A DNA stretch of 25,015 nucleotides from an uncultured Bifidobacterium sp. (GTDB lineage Bacteria > Actinomycetota > Actinomycetes > Actinomycetales > Bifidobacteriaceae), in contig CALEGL010000096.1 in assembly GCA_937876495.1 (NCBI GenBank), positions 1-25,015 on the forward strand. Direction: 5' to 3'. Both the position numbers and the translations under genes were made by a program. Numbering within the stretch: the first letter of the stretch is position 1; each line of letters begins with the position of its first letter. The notes beneath the pieces were generated by a model. The model had not been told where the DNA came from. It ran no database searches and saw nothing but the letters and a program-made list of their open reading frames with translations. This document shows positions 8,303 to 15,462 of the stretch, piece by piece.

Positions 8303-10153
8303 ATGAGCGATCTGAACGCCATGGATCTGGAGCCGGGTCAGGCGGTGGGAGGATACGTCCTCGTCTCACGCCTGGGCGGCGGCGCCATGGGGTCGGTATG
8401 GAGGGTCCGCGACGGCGGCGGGCAGGAGTTCGCCATGAAGATCCTGCGCGATTCGCTGGCGGAGGACGCCGGCACTTCCCCAACGCGAGACGCGGCCACG
8501 GCACGGGAGAGGCTGCGCCGCGAGGCGATGGCGCTGCGCCGAATCCGCCACCCCGGGGTGTGCCGCATCGTCGACATGGAGCTGGACGACGCCCTGGCTT
8601 TCATCGTCACGGAACTCGTCGAGGGACGTAACCTGCGGGACGACGTCAGACGGAACGGCCCCTACCGTGGCGTCGACCTCGAACGTCTCGCCGAACGGCT
8701 GATGGACGCCGTCCAGGCCGTGCATGAGGCGGGCATCATCCATCGCGACATCAAGCCGACCAACGTCATGGTCGCCGCCACGGGCCCCGTTCTCGTCGAT
8801 TTCGGCATCGCGATGGGCGCCGGCGAAAGCCATGTCACGCGCACCGGGCTGGTCATGGGCACTTCGGGCTTCATCGCGCCGGAGATCATCGAGGGAGCGG
8901 AGTCCGACGAGACGACGGACTGGTGGTCGGTGGCCTCGGTTCTGGCCTTCGCGGCGACGGGACGACCGGTGTTCGGCACCTCTCCGATGATGACCGTGCT
9001 CCAGCGCGAGGCCTCAGGCAGCGCGGACCTGTCGGGGATCGCCGACGGCACGCGCAGGGCGCTCGCCCGCGCCCTGGACCCCCGGCGCGGCCGGCGCGGA
9101 GGACCCCGTGACCTGCTGGAGGCGATCCGATCCGACTCCCTCGACGACCCCACGCGTGCATTGCCGTCTGACGGCGCGACGCCGACGGAGGCGATGCCCC
9201 CTTTTGACGCGACCGGGGCAGACGCAATCACGTCCGGACCGAGCGACTCCGATGCGACGGAGGCGAGGACGCGCACCCTCTGGCTTCCTCTGGACCCCAC
9301 GAGGACACGAACCCTGCCGTCGGGGGACGCCGATGAACCGGCTCCCGCGACCCGGGTGCTTCCAGCCGTCACGTCCGCGCCCGATGCCACGGATGACGGG
9401 CGCGACATCGCTCCCCCGCCCGAACGGGACCCTCATGACGAATCGACGCCGAATTACGTGGAGTCCGAAGATCTTCTGCACCTCCGCGACCACTGCATGC
9501 ACACCGGCCGAATCGCCTTGATCGGACTGACGGCCGTCTGGGCCCTGCTGGCGGCGGTGATTCCCATTGGGGCCCTGTGCGCCGCCACTGCCGCATTGTG
9601 GGTCCTCACGTCCCTTGGCGAGGGACGCCGGTTCCGCATCGACAGACAGAGACGCCATGACGGCCGCTGGAGCGGCGGGGACTCGGCGCTGCGCGTTCTT
9701 CTGGCGCCATGGCATGTCATCGCGGCGCTCCCGCATGTTCTGGTGCAGACCGTGCTGCTTGGCGCCATCACCGCATCCGTCGCCCTGTTCACCGGCCCCC
9801 TGACGTCCCCACGCATGGGGCTTCTCTGGAATCCCGGGACCCTGAGCATCCCCCTGCTTCTTCCTTCGGGTCGACCGTTGTCCTTCGCCGGGCTGGCGCT
9901 CGGGCTGGGCATGGGGGTCTCCTGGATCGTCGTCGTCTCCCTTCCCGCAGGGTCCCTGGCCCGCCTTGGTTCGGGATCCTGGGGAAGCCCGACGAAGGGC
10001 TCCACAGCGGAGGTCTCCCCGCGGCGGCGTCGATTCGGGACCGTCCCGACCGTCCTCGCCGTGGCGGGACTCGTGACCGCGCTCGCGGCCCTGATCCCCC
10101 TGCTGACATGGACATCGATCCTCTGGTATCCGCTTCCCGTCAGCCCCCTGTGA
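8303..10153 (+). CDS. Membrane Ser/Thr protein kinase with polytopic C-terminus
   Basis: A 616-aa Hanks-type kinase that looks catalytically complete: glycine loop GGGAMGSVW (25-33), ATP lysine K46 in AMKIL, helix-C glutamate about E74, catalytic loop HRDIKPTN (147-154), DFG (166-168), activation segment ending GTSGFIAPE (186-194). A low-complexity linker (about 280-395) carries four TRxL motifs at T284, T323, T335 and T350. Hydrophobic segments at about 403-438, 465-500, 525-548 and 582-606 indicate a multi-pass C-terminal domain. PknB-type kinases instead have one membrane pass and PASTA repeats, which are absent here, so the sensed signal is unknown. The ATG at 8303 follows a -10-like TAGGAT; an in-frame ATG lies three codons earlier. 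The DsbA-like gene follows with its own promoter-like element. Confidence 0.9.
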   Translation: MSDLNAMDLEPGQAVGGYVLVSRLGGGAMGSVWRVRDGGGQEFAMKILRDSLAEDAGTSPTRDAATARERLRREAMALRRIRHPGVCRIVDMELDDALAFIVTELVEGRNLRDDVRRNGPYRGVDLERLAERLMDAVQAVHEAGIIHRDIKPTNVMVAATGPVLVDFGIAMGAGESHVTRTGLVMGTSGFIAPEIIEGAESDETTDWWSVASVLAFAATGRPVFGTSPMMTVLQREASGSADLSGIADGTRRALARALDPRRGRRGGPRDLLEAIRSDSLDDPTRALPSDGATPTEAMPPFDATGADAITSGPSDSDATEARTRTLWLPLDPTRTRTLPSGDADEPAPATRVLPAVTSAPDATDDGRDIAPPPERDPHDESTPNYVESEDLLHLRDHCMHTGRIALIGLTAVWALLAAVIPIGALCAATAALWVLTSLGEGRRFRIDRQRRHDGRWSGGDSALRVLLAPWHVIAALPHVLVQTVLLGAITASVALFTGPLTSPRMGLLWNPGTLSIPLLLPSGRPLSFAGLALGLGMGVSWIVVVSLPAGSLARLGSGSWGSPTKGSTAEVSPRRRRFGTVPTVLAVAGLVTALAALIPLLTWTSILWYPLPVSPL

Positions 10154-10193
10154 ACATCATCCGACCTCACTGGTTCGCATAGCCGGGTCGGCT

Positions 10194-10199
10194 AGGATG
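10194..10199 (+). promoter_or_regulatory. Candidate promoter (-10 TAGGAT) for the DsbA-like gene
   Basis: TAGGAT at 10194-10199 has TGGTTC 17 bp upstream (10171-10176), a weak -35 match. The leader would be about 72 nt and ends in a strong ribosome-binding site (AGGGAGG, 10268-10274). Confidence 0.4.
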
Positions 10200-10278
10200 T
10201 TCGCGGCAGGATTCGAGACCGAAACCGGCATGCCGGCGAAGCACCGGACATCGGCGAAACACCAATCAGGGAGGGCAT

Positions 10279-11241
10279 ATGGCTGCAGGCCAGTCCCGGA
10301 ACAAGTCCCGTGACAGGAGATCGGCCCGCAGACGGGCCGAGGAGGAGCGCGAACGGCGGCTGGCCGAGCAGGCGGCGCGCGAACGACGTCAGCAGACGAT
10401 CATCGGCGTCATCGTCTCGGTGGTGGTGCTCGCGCTGGTCGCCGTCATCGGCGTCGTCGTCTACCGGAACCTCCACCCCTCATCGAGCTCGTCAAGCTCC
10501 TTGACGGCTCAGGAGGCCTACGAGAAGCTGCAGGCCGTGACGACCAAACCGAGCAGGGCCACCAGCAAGGGCGGCTTCCTCATGTCGAAGAATGGGTACG
10601 GCAAGAAGGCCACGGGCGCGCCCACCGTCGCCATCTACATGGATCCGCTCTGCCCCGGATGCGGGAACTTCAACAGGCAGGCCGACTCCACGCTCATATC
10701 CCTGATGGACGCCGGACAGATCAACATCGAGATCCACCCCATGGCCTTCCTCGATTCCAGTTCCAGCGACGACTATTCCAGCCGCGTGTCGACGGCCATC
10801 GCCTACATCGCCGAGAACGACGACGACCCCGATCATCTGCTCGACTTCATCTCCCGTATCTATGCATCCGACTTCCAGCCCAGCGAAGGCAGCGATTACG
10901 TGTCCGTCAGCGACGCCAAGCTCAAGGCACAGGCGATCAAGGCGGGGGTGCCGAAGAAGATCGCGGACAAGGCATTCACCCGCAAGTACCAGGCTTGGCT
11001 CGACGCCGTCGACGCATACACCCCCAAGCGCAAGGAGCTGTGGGGCTCCAGCGGGTCGATGTCGACGCCGACGGTGACGGTGAACGGCACGATGCTGGAT
11101 CTGTCCGAATTCTCCTCGTTAGGCCTTGAGCTGAAAACCGGGATTCTCAAGTCTCTAGGACTCACCGAATCCCAGGTGGGCAAGGAAGGGGAGCTTCCCT
11201 CCATCGGGGCATCCGGCAAACCCGTGTCCCTGTCCTCATGA
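10279..11241 (+). CDS. Membrane-anchored DsbA-like thioredoxin-fold protein
   Basis: This 320-aa protein has a highly basic cytoplasmic N-terminus (1-40), one membrane helix (about 41-62), a seven-serine linker (68-74) and an extracytoplasmic thioredoxin-fold domain of the DsbA/DSBA_2 type (about 98-310). DPLCPGCGNF carries a CPGC redox pair (C125, C128), and STPTVTVNG near the C-terminal part supplies the expected cis-proline segment. It probably makes or isomerises disulfides in exported proteins, a role known for related actinobacterial proteins; its clients are not identifiable. The start is set by AGGGAGG five to ten bases upstream. It follows the kinase gene by 125 bp and precedes tRNA-Thr. 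Confidence 0.9.
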   Translation: MAAGQSRNKSRDRRSARRRAEEERERRLAEQAARERRQQTIIGVIVSVVVLALVAVIGVVVYRNLHPSSSSSSSLTAQEAYEKLQAVTTKPSRATSKGGFLMSKNGYGKKATGAPTVAIYMDPLCPGCGNFNRQADSTLISLMDAGQINIEIHPMAFLDSSSSDDYSSRVSTAIAYIAENDDDPDHLLDFISRIYASDFQPSEGSDYVSVSDAKLKAQAIKAGVPKKIADKAFTRKYQAWLDAVDAYTPKRKELWGSSGSMSTPTVTVNGTMLDLSEFSSLGLELKTGILKSLGLTESQVGKEGELPSIGASGKPVSLSS

Positions 11242-11288
11242 GACGGGACGCCCGCCCGGCAGGCCCGAAACGTCAGGGTTGTCCCGTC
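11242..11288 (+). terminator. Weak hairpin after the DsbA-like gene
   Basis: GACGGGAC at 11242-11249 pairs with GTCCCGTC at 11281-11288, an 8-bp perfect stem with a long 31-nt loop that is itself GC-rich. It starts directly after the stop codon. The long loop and missing T-tract make it a weak terminator candidate. Confidence 0.35.
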
Positions 11289-11360
11289 GGCTGCTATGCT
11301 TGTTCGCGTCCCTCCGAGGGTTCGACCATGGAATCCCCGGAACCGCAGTGATACGGGCAG

Positions 11361-11434
11361 GCCTCCTTAGCTCAGATGGCCAGAGCGGCCGCCTTGTAAG
11401 CGGCAGGTCGTCGGTTCGATCCCGACAGGAGGCT
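11361..11434 (+). tRNA. tRNA-Thr (anticodon UGU)
   Basis: A full cloverleaf can be drawn. The acceptor stem GCCTCCT (11361-11367) pairs with AGGAGGC (11427-11433), and the discriminator base is T at 11434. The D stem is GCTC/GAGC, the anticodon stem is GCCGC/GCGGC with loop CTTGTAA, giving anticodon TGT at 11395-11397, and the T stem is GTCGG/CCGAC with loop TTCGATC. It reads ACA threonine codons. CCA is not encoded, so it must be added after transcription, for example by the nucleotidyltransferase encoded at 16192-17679. A TATGCT hexamer at 11295-11300 may be its -10 box. Confidence 0.96.
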
Positions 11435-11470
11435 CTCGGAAAAGCACGTACGCGTCATACGAAATGCGTG

Positions 11471-11476
11471 TATGGT
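11471..11476 (+). promoter_or_regulatory. Candidate -10 box for the 6C-like RNA
   Basis: TATGGT at 11471-11476 would start transcription near 11483, about 28 nt before the first hairpin. An interrupted dyad, CATAC at 11456-11460 and GTATG at 11470-11474, overlaps it. No good -35 hexamer is visible, and read-through from tRNA-Thr is an alternative. Confidence 0.3.
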
Positions 11477-11504
11477 GTCTTTCTGGCACACTTATCCCCG
11501 AGTA

Positions 11505-11609
11505 AGCAGCCCAGAAGCCTTCCCCCCAAATAAGGCTTCTGGCAGAGGCGAAGCATCCCCCAACCCGCTTCGCCTCGGGGGCGGGAACATCCCCTTCTCT
11601 CCCGCCCCC
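11505..11609 (+). ncRNA. 6C-like small RNA: three hairpins with C-rich loops
   Basis: Three perfect hairpins follow each other. Hairpin 1 is 11511-11521/11532-11542 (11 bp, loop CCCCCCAAAT). Hairpin 2 is 11545-11554/11567-11576 (10 bp, loop ATCCCCCAACCC). Hairpin 3 is 11577-11586/11600-11609 (10 bp, loop ACATCCCCTTCTC). Gaps between them are two and zero nt. Loops are cytosine-rich only on the plus strand, which fixes the direction. The actinobacterial 6C RNA is defined by two stem-loops with runs of about six cytosines, and hairpins 1 and 2 fit well; hairpin 3 may be its terminator, though it lacks a T-tract. In mycobacteria the 6C/B11 RNA acts through its C-rich loops on G-rich mRNA sites. 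Assignment is from structure, not from a covariance-model search. Confidence 0.75.
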
Positions 11610-11625
11610 ACTCCTTGAGAGAGGT

Positions 11626-11645
11626 CGCCGTCAACGAGGACGGCG
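11626..11645 (+). other. Fourth, smaller hairpin after the 6C-like RNA
   Basis: A 7-bp stem, 11626-11632 with 11639-11645, encloses AACGAG. It lies 16 nt after the third C-loop hairpin and may be part of the same transcript. Its loop is not C-rich. No T-tract follows. Confidence 0.3.
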
Positions 11646-11689
11646 GCCGCGACATCTCCTTCGCCGCCGGTATCCGCCATTGCGGATCG

Positions 11690-11701
11690 CGTCATATGAC
11701 G
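11690..11701. promoter_or_regulatory. Perfect 12-bp palindrome, possible operator
   Basis: CGTCATATGACG is fully self-complementary. It lies in the non-coding stretch between the 6C-like RNA and the promoter of the rpfB-like gene, about 100 bp upstream of that promoter. No regulator can be named. Confidence 0.3.
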
Positions 11702-11777
11702 ACGGCACGGCCATGACATGGTCCCCGCACGTCACCGCCGACGTTTGTGCCGAGACTGCCATGAAGCCGCGATGCCC

Positions 11778-11807
11778 TCGAACGGGGCGAGCTCTCTTCT
11801 GTAGAAT
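11778..11807 (+). promoter_or_regulatory. Promoter of the rpfB-like/ksgA/ispE operon
   Basis: TAGAAT at 11802-11807 is a near-consensus -10 box, with TCGAAC at 11778-11783 as a -35 candidate 18 bp upstream. The start point would be near 11814, giving a leader of about 87 nt. That is too short for the ydaO (c-di-AMP) riboswitch found before some actinobacterial rpf genes. Confidence 0.5.
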
Positions 11808-11900
11808 GCGAGTCGTTACGACCTTCCCAGGGCATCCTTCCCCAGGAATCAGGCCCGGAAGGGCGAGAACGTCACATCCGTGACAGTGAGGAGAGCGCTC

Positions 11901-13502
11901 ATGCCTCGACGGTGGACACCGGGACGTTTCGCGCTGATGAGAAGAGTCCGCGTCCTGCTGTGCGTTGCCGCCGTGGTTCTCGCGTCGGTGGGCGCATTCG
12001 CCGTCGGGGCGCGCAAATCCGTGGCACTGACGGTGAACGGCGAGACGACGATCGTCACCACCTACGCGATGACCGTCGATCGGCTGCTGGAGGAGCAGAA
12101 CGTCAGCGTGAAATCCCACGACGCCGTGACCTCCACGTCAGGCGACATCCTGGCCAACCACGCCGCAGTCACGGTGAGCAAGGCCTTCCAGGCGACCATC
12201 GTCATCAACGGGCAGGAGGTCCCCTTCTGGACCACGGCGACAAGCGCCGCCCAGCTGCTGGGGTTCTTTCGGCAGAACGAGGTCAAGGCCTCGCAGGTCA
12301 CGGTGGACATCGGCAATGTCTACAACCAGCTCACCGGCGGTTTCGTCATCAACAGGGCCGGACCGGTGACGGTGATCTGCGACGGGAAAAGAACCGTCGT
12401 CGCCAATGGAAAGCTGCCGGCGGCGTCGATTCTCGACTCGGCGGGCGTGGTGCTGGGGAAGAACGACCGCGTCAGGGTCGAGCTGGACGACGGCATGACC
12501 GTGCTGCGCGTGCTGCGCGTCACGCATCGCACGATAACCGAAACGGTCACCGTCCCCTTCTCCACCACGACGGTGGTCGATGACACCCTTGAGACCGGGC
12601 AGAGCATCATCCGCCAGCAGGGCAGCAATGGGCAGAGGCGGCTGACCTACGACGTCACGTACGTCGACGGGAAGGAGGAGAGCCGCACTCTGAAATCCCA
12701 GACGACGACGGCCATCGCCGTCGACAGGATCATCGCCGTGGGACCGGCCGCCTCCTCGACGCCCGACTCCAAATCGACCTCGGCGCCGACGACCGGGTCC
12801 GAATCCGCATCCGGCGGGTCATCGTCAGCCGAATCCCCCGAGGAATCGGAATCCACCTCGAAGAGGTCGGACTCCTCCGAATCGTCCTCGTCGTCCTCCA
12901 GCTCGGCGTCCTCCAGCTCGGCGTCATCCTCCTCAGCGACCGATTCCCCCTCGACGTCGACGGGTTCCTCCGCGACGGATTCGTCCTCGACATCGGCCAC
13001 CAGATCCCCCTCGGCCTCGGCATCGTCCTCCGCGACGTCCTCATCGCCCAGCACGTCCACGTCGACACCGTCCTCCACGCCGACTCTGAAGCCCAGCACG
13101 TCCTCATCCACGTCCTCATCCAAGCCATCGGGAAGTTCGTCATCATCCAGCGGGTCGTCGTCATCCAGCGGATCCGGTTCGACCCAGACGGGTCTGTGGC
13201 ATCCAAGCATCACGGCCGCCCAGACCTACGCGGCGGGAGCGGCGGCCCAGCTGGGCTGGACCGGACAGAAGTGGACCGACCTCCTGTGGCTGTGGAACCA
13301 TGAATCGGGATGGCGCTGGAACGCCGCAAACCCCTACTCAAGCGCATACGGCATCCCCCAGGCGCTTCCCGGCAGCAAGATGGGAACAGGATGGAAGGAT
13401 GACGGAGCGGTCCAGATCTCCTGGGGGCTGAGCTACATCAGCCAGCGCTACGGGAACCCCACGAAGGCCCGAGCCTACTGGGAGGTCCACAAGTGGTACT
13501 GA
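11901..13502 (+). CDS. RpfB-like cell-wall protein: DUF348, G5, Ser-rich linker, transglycosylase domain
   Basis: A 533-aa exported protein. A basic start and hydrophobic segment (about 14-36) act as signal or anchor. Up to three DUF348 modules follow (about 40-195), then a G5 domain (about 205-280), a Ser/Thr-rich linker (about 284-429), and a C-terminal lysozyme-like domain (431-533) with WNHESGW, where E468 is the likely catalytic glutamate. DUF348-G5 is the architecture of actinobacterial RpfB. The catalytic end, however, resembles soluble lytic transglycosylases (HESGW, YGIPQALPGSKM, ISWGLSYI) rather than a canonical Rpf domain. It probably cleaves peptidoglycan. The ATG at 11901 is chosen because GTGAGGAG lies 7 nt upstream; a GTG at 11880 is possible. 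The stop overlaps the ksgA start by 10 nt, and rpfB-ksgA-ispE order is shared with mycobacteria. Confidence 0.9.
   Translation: MPRRWTPGRFALMRRVRVLLCVAAVVLASVGAFAVGARKSVALTVNGETTIVTTYAMTVDRLLEEQNVSVKSHDAVTSTSGDILANHAAVTVSKAFQATIVINGQEVPFWTTATSAAQLLGFFRQNEVKASQVTVDIGNVYNQLTGGFVINRAGPVTVICDGKRTVVANGKLPAASILDSAGVVLGKNDRVRVELDDGMTVLRVLRVTHRTITETVTVPFSTTTVVDDTLETGQSIIRQQGSNGQRRLTYDVTYVDGKEESRTLKSQTTTAIAVDRIIAVGPAASSTPDSKSTSAPTTGSESASGGSSSAESPEESESTSKRSDSSESSSSSSSSASSSSASSSSATDSPSTSTGSSATDSSSTSATRSPSASASSSATSSSPSTSTSTPSSTPTLKPSTSSSTSSSKPSGSSSSSSGSSSSSGSGSTQTGLWHPSITAAQTYAAGAAAQLGWTGQKWTDLLWLWNHESGWRWNAANPYSSAYGIPQALPGSKMGTGWKDDGAVQISWGLSYISQRYGNPTKARAYWEVHKWY
12893..12922. repeat. Tandem 15-bp duplication in the Ser-rich linker
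   Basis: GTCCTCCAGCTCGGC occurs twice without a gap (12893-12907, 12908-12922) inside the serine-rich linker of the RpfB-like gene. The unit is a multiple of three, so copy-number change would alter linker length without a frameshift. Confidence 0.7.
13137..13172. repeat. Tandem 18-bp repeat near the end of the Ser-rich linker
   Basis: Two adjacent 18-bp units (13137-13154 and 13155-13172) match at 16 of 18 positions. They encode the SSSSSG-type stretch before the transglycosylase domain and also keep the frame. Confidence 0.65.
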
Positions 13503-14440
13503 CCGAATCCCCGACCGTCGGTATTCCGAGGCCAGCCGGCGACGCCGGTTCAGGACACCTCCTGGGGGCGGCCGACGTCCACCGGCTGGCAGACGACCTA
13601 GGCATCGTGCCGACGAAGAAACTCGGGCAGAACTTCGTCATCGACCCGGGCACCGTGCGACGCATCGTTCGCACGGCCCACGTCGGGCAGGGCGACCGGG
13701 TCCTGGAGATAGGCCCCGGTCTGGGCTCCCTGACCCTCGCCCTTCTGGAGGCGGGATGCCACGTCACGGCCGTGGAGATCGATCCGCGTCTCGGCACACG
13801 GCTCCCCGATACCGTGCGGAGGTTCATGCCCGACCGTGCCGCCGACCTGACGGTGCTCGTCAGGGACGGAATGCTGCTGACGGCGGAGGACCTCGACGAG
13901 GACGCCGATGGAACCGGCATCGTTCCCGAACTCACCCTCGTGGCCAACCTTCCCTACAACATCGCCACCCCTTTGGTGCTTACCCTTCTGTCCAGGATGC
14001 CGCATCTGACTCGCTTCACCGTGATGGTCCAGAAGGAGGTCGCCGACCGGATGGCGGCGGGCCCGGGAGGCAGGTCGTACGGAGCGCCCAGCGTGAAGCT
14101 GGCCTGGTATGGGACGGCGACGCGGACCGGCTCCATCGGACGCAACGTGTTCTGGCCGGCACCCAACGTCGATTCCGCGCTGGTGTCCTTCGCCCGTCTG
14201 CACGACGAGACCGGACGGCGCGAGGATGAGGGACTGCGGGAACGCGTGTTCCGTCTCATCGACGCCGCCTTCGGCCAGCGACGCAAAACCCTGCGCCACG
14301 CCCTGCGTGGTCTGGTGCCGCCGGAGACGTTCCAGGACTGTGGAATCGACGACACACGCCGCGGAGAGACCCTATCCATCGACGAGTTCATAGCCCTGGC
14401 GTCCCGAGGGGAGGCGGATGATGAAACCGACGACCGCTGA
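13493..14440 (+). CDS. ksgA: 16S rRNA dimethyladenosine transferase (KsgA/RsmA)
   Basis: This 315-aa Rossmann-fold methyltransferase dimethylates two adjacent adenosines in the terminal helix of 16S rRNA during small-subunit maturation. Family motifs: KKLGQNF (42-48), SAM-binding LEIGPGLGSLTL (71-82), VEIDPRL (94-100), catalytic NLPY (152-155), then MVQKEVADRM, PAPNVDSALV and FGQRRKTLRHAL. The length is somewhat greater than E. coli KsgA because of a non-conserved N-terminal stretch (1-25) and an acidic insertion (131-145). The GTG start at 13493 lies inside the end of the rpfB-like gene, with GGAGGT 7 nt upstream, so translation is probably coupled. It overlaps ispE by 23 nt. Loss of KsgA causes kasugamycin resistance in many bacteria. 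Confidence 0.96.
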   Translation: MVLTESPTVGIPRPAGDAGSGHLLGAADVHRLADDLGIVPTKKLGQNFVIDPGTVRRIVRTAHVGQGDRVLEIGPGLGSLTLALLEAGCHVTAVEIDPRLGTRLPDTVRRFMPDRAADLTVLVRDGMLLTAEDLDEDADGTGIVPELTLVANLPYNIATPLVLTLLSRMPHLTRFTVMVQKEVADRMAAGPGGRSYGAPSVKLAWYGTATRTGSIGRNVFWPAPNVDSALVSFARLHDETGRREDEGLRERVFRLIDAAFGQRRKTLRHALRGLVPPETFQDCGIDDTRRGETLSIDEFIALASRGEADDETDDR

Positions 14441-15410
14441 GGCCATCCGAACGCCGGTCTGGACGTCGGATCGGAACGTCTCGAATGCTTCCCGAAACGA
14501 TTCCCTGGTCACCGTCGAATGCCCCGCAAAAACCAACATCACGCTCTCCGTGTCCGCACGCCGCCCGGAATGGGGAAACCGTCATGAGCTCGATACCGTC
14601 TACTGCGCACTCACGCTCGCCGACACCCTCATCGTCCGATGTGCTCCAAACGGATCCGGGCCGTTGCTTTCCCTGACAGGCGATCGTCTCGGGGATCTGG
14701 CCAGGCACGGATCGGACGACGGGGACAACCACGCCATCCGCGCGGTTATGGCCATGGCCGAGGCCAGCGGCATCGCCCCGGACGTCAGACTGGAGATCAT
14801 CAAACGGATACCCGTCGCCGCGGGACTCGGAGGGGGATCCTCCGACGCCGCCGGAACGATTCTGGCTTTGAACTCCCTTTGGGGCCTGGACTGGCCGCTC
14901 GCACGACTTTCGGAGATCGCGGCGCAGCTGGGGTCGGACATGCCATTCTGCCTGACGGGAGGCTTCGCGCATGGCACCGGGTACGGCGAGCGCGTGACAC
15001 CACTGCCCGCCGGAAGCCCATCGGCCGTGGGCCTGGCCGAGGACGGGTTCTGCGGGGATGTGCTAGTGGGAGCCTATGACGACCACCTGAGCACTCCACT
15101 GGTCTATAGACGGTTCGACGACATCGGCGCGGACCCCGACGATGCCAACGACCTGCAGCGGGCCGCGATCTCCCTGCATCCACGGAGCGGCCAGGCCATA
15201 GAGCTGGCGACGTCCGCCGGCGCACGCCATGCGATGGTGTCCGGATCGGGACCGACGGTCGTGGCGTTCGTCTCCGACGCCCGGACCCGCGAATCCATCA
15301 GACGTGCATGGCTGACGGCGGACGTCGTAGACTACGTCCTCGATGCACGGGCGCCATCCACGCCCGTCGTGCTGACACGCCGCAACGAGCGGAACCGCGT
15401 CAGACGCTGA
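14418..15410 (+). CDS. ispE: 4-diphosphocytidyl-2-C-methyl-D-erythritol kinase
   Basis: This 330-aa GHMP kinase phosphorylates the 2-hydroxyl of CDP-methylerythritol with ATP, step four of the MEP route to isoprenoid precursors; undecaprenyl phosphate for wall synthesis depends on these. Visible: PAKTNITLSV near the N-terminus (36-45, active-site lysine K38), HELDTVY (56-62), glycine-rich ATP loop GLGGGSSDAAG (136-146), LGSDMPFCLTGG (catalytic aspartate region), and C-terminal SGSGPTVVAF. The family usually starts close to VECPAKTN, so the first 30 residues are an added, poorly conserved stretch. The start at 14418 (or the ATG directly after) follows GGGGAGG by a few bases and lies inside ksgA. 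Last gene of the rpfB-like/ksgA/ispE operon. Confidence 0.95.
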   Translation: MMKPTTAEAIRTPVWTSDRNVSNASRNDSLVTVECPAKTNITLSVSARRPEWGNRHELDTVYCALTLADTLIVRCAPNGSGPLLSLTGDRLGDLARHGSDDGDNHAIRAVMAMAEASGIAPDVRLEIIKRIPVAAGLGGGSSDAAGTILALNSLWGLDWPLARLSEIAAQLGSDMPFCLTGGFAHGTGYGERVTPLPAGSPSAVGLAEDGFCGDVLVGAYDDHLSTPLVYRRFDDIGADPDDANDLQRAAISLHPRSGQAIELATSAGARHAMVSGSGPTVVAFVSDARTRESIRRAWLTADVVDYVLDARAPSTPVVLTRRNERNRVRR

Positions 15411-15413
15411 CGC

Positions 15414-15419
15414 TACAGT
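15414..15419 (+). promoter_or_regulatory. Candidate -10 box for the LytR_C gene
   Basis: TACAGT at 15414-15419 follows the ispE stop by three bases. Transcription would begin near 15426, leaving a leader of about 37 nt to the preferred ATG at 15463. No convincing -35 hexamer is seen. Confidence 0.35.
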
Positions 15420-15462
15420 GAGGGCCACTGCCATGAGGATGCAAAGGCAAAGGGACTGGGGT

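Noticed and set aside
11279..11533. 84-codon open frame spanning tRNA-Thr
   Set aside because: It reads through a complete tRNA gene and the first hairpin of the 6C-like RNA; no domain is seen.
11814..11900. Possible ydaO (c-di-AMP) riboswitch before the rpfB-like gene
   Set aside because: The predicted leader is about 87 nt, too short for that riboswitch, and its conserved helices could not be drawn.
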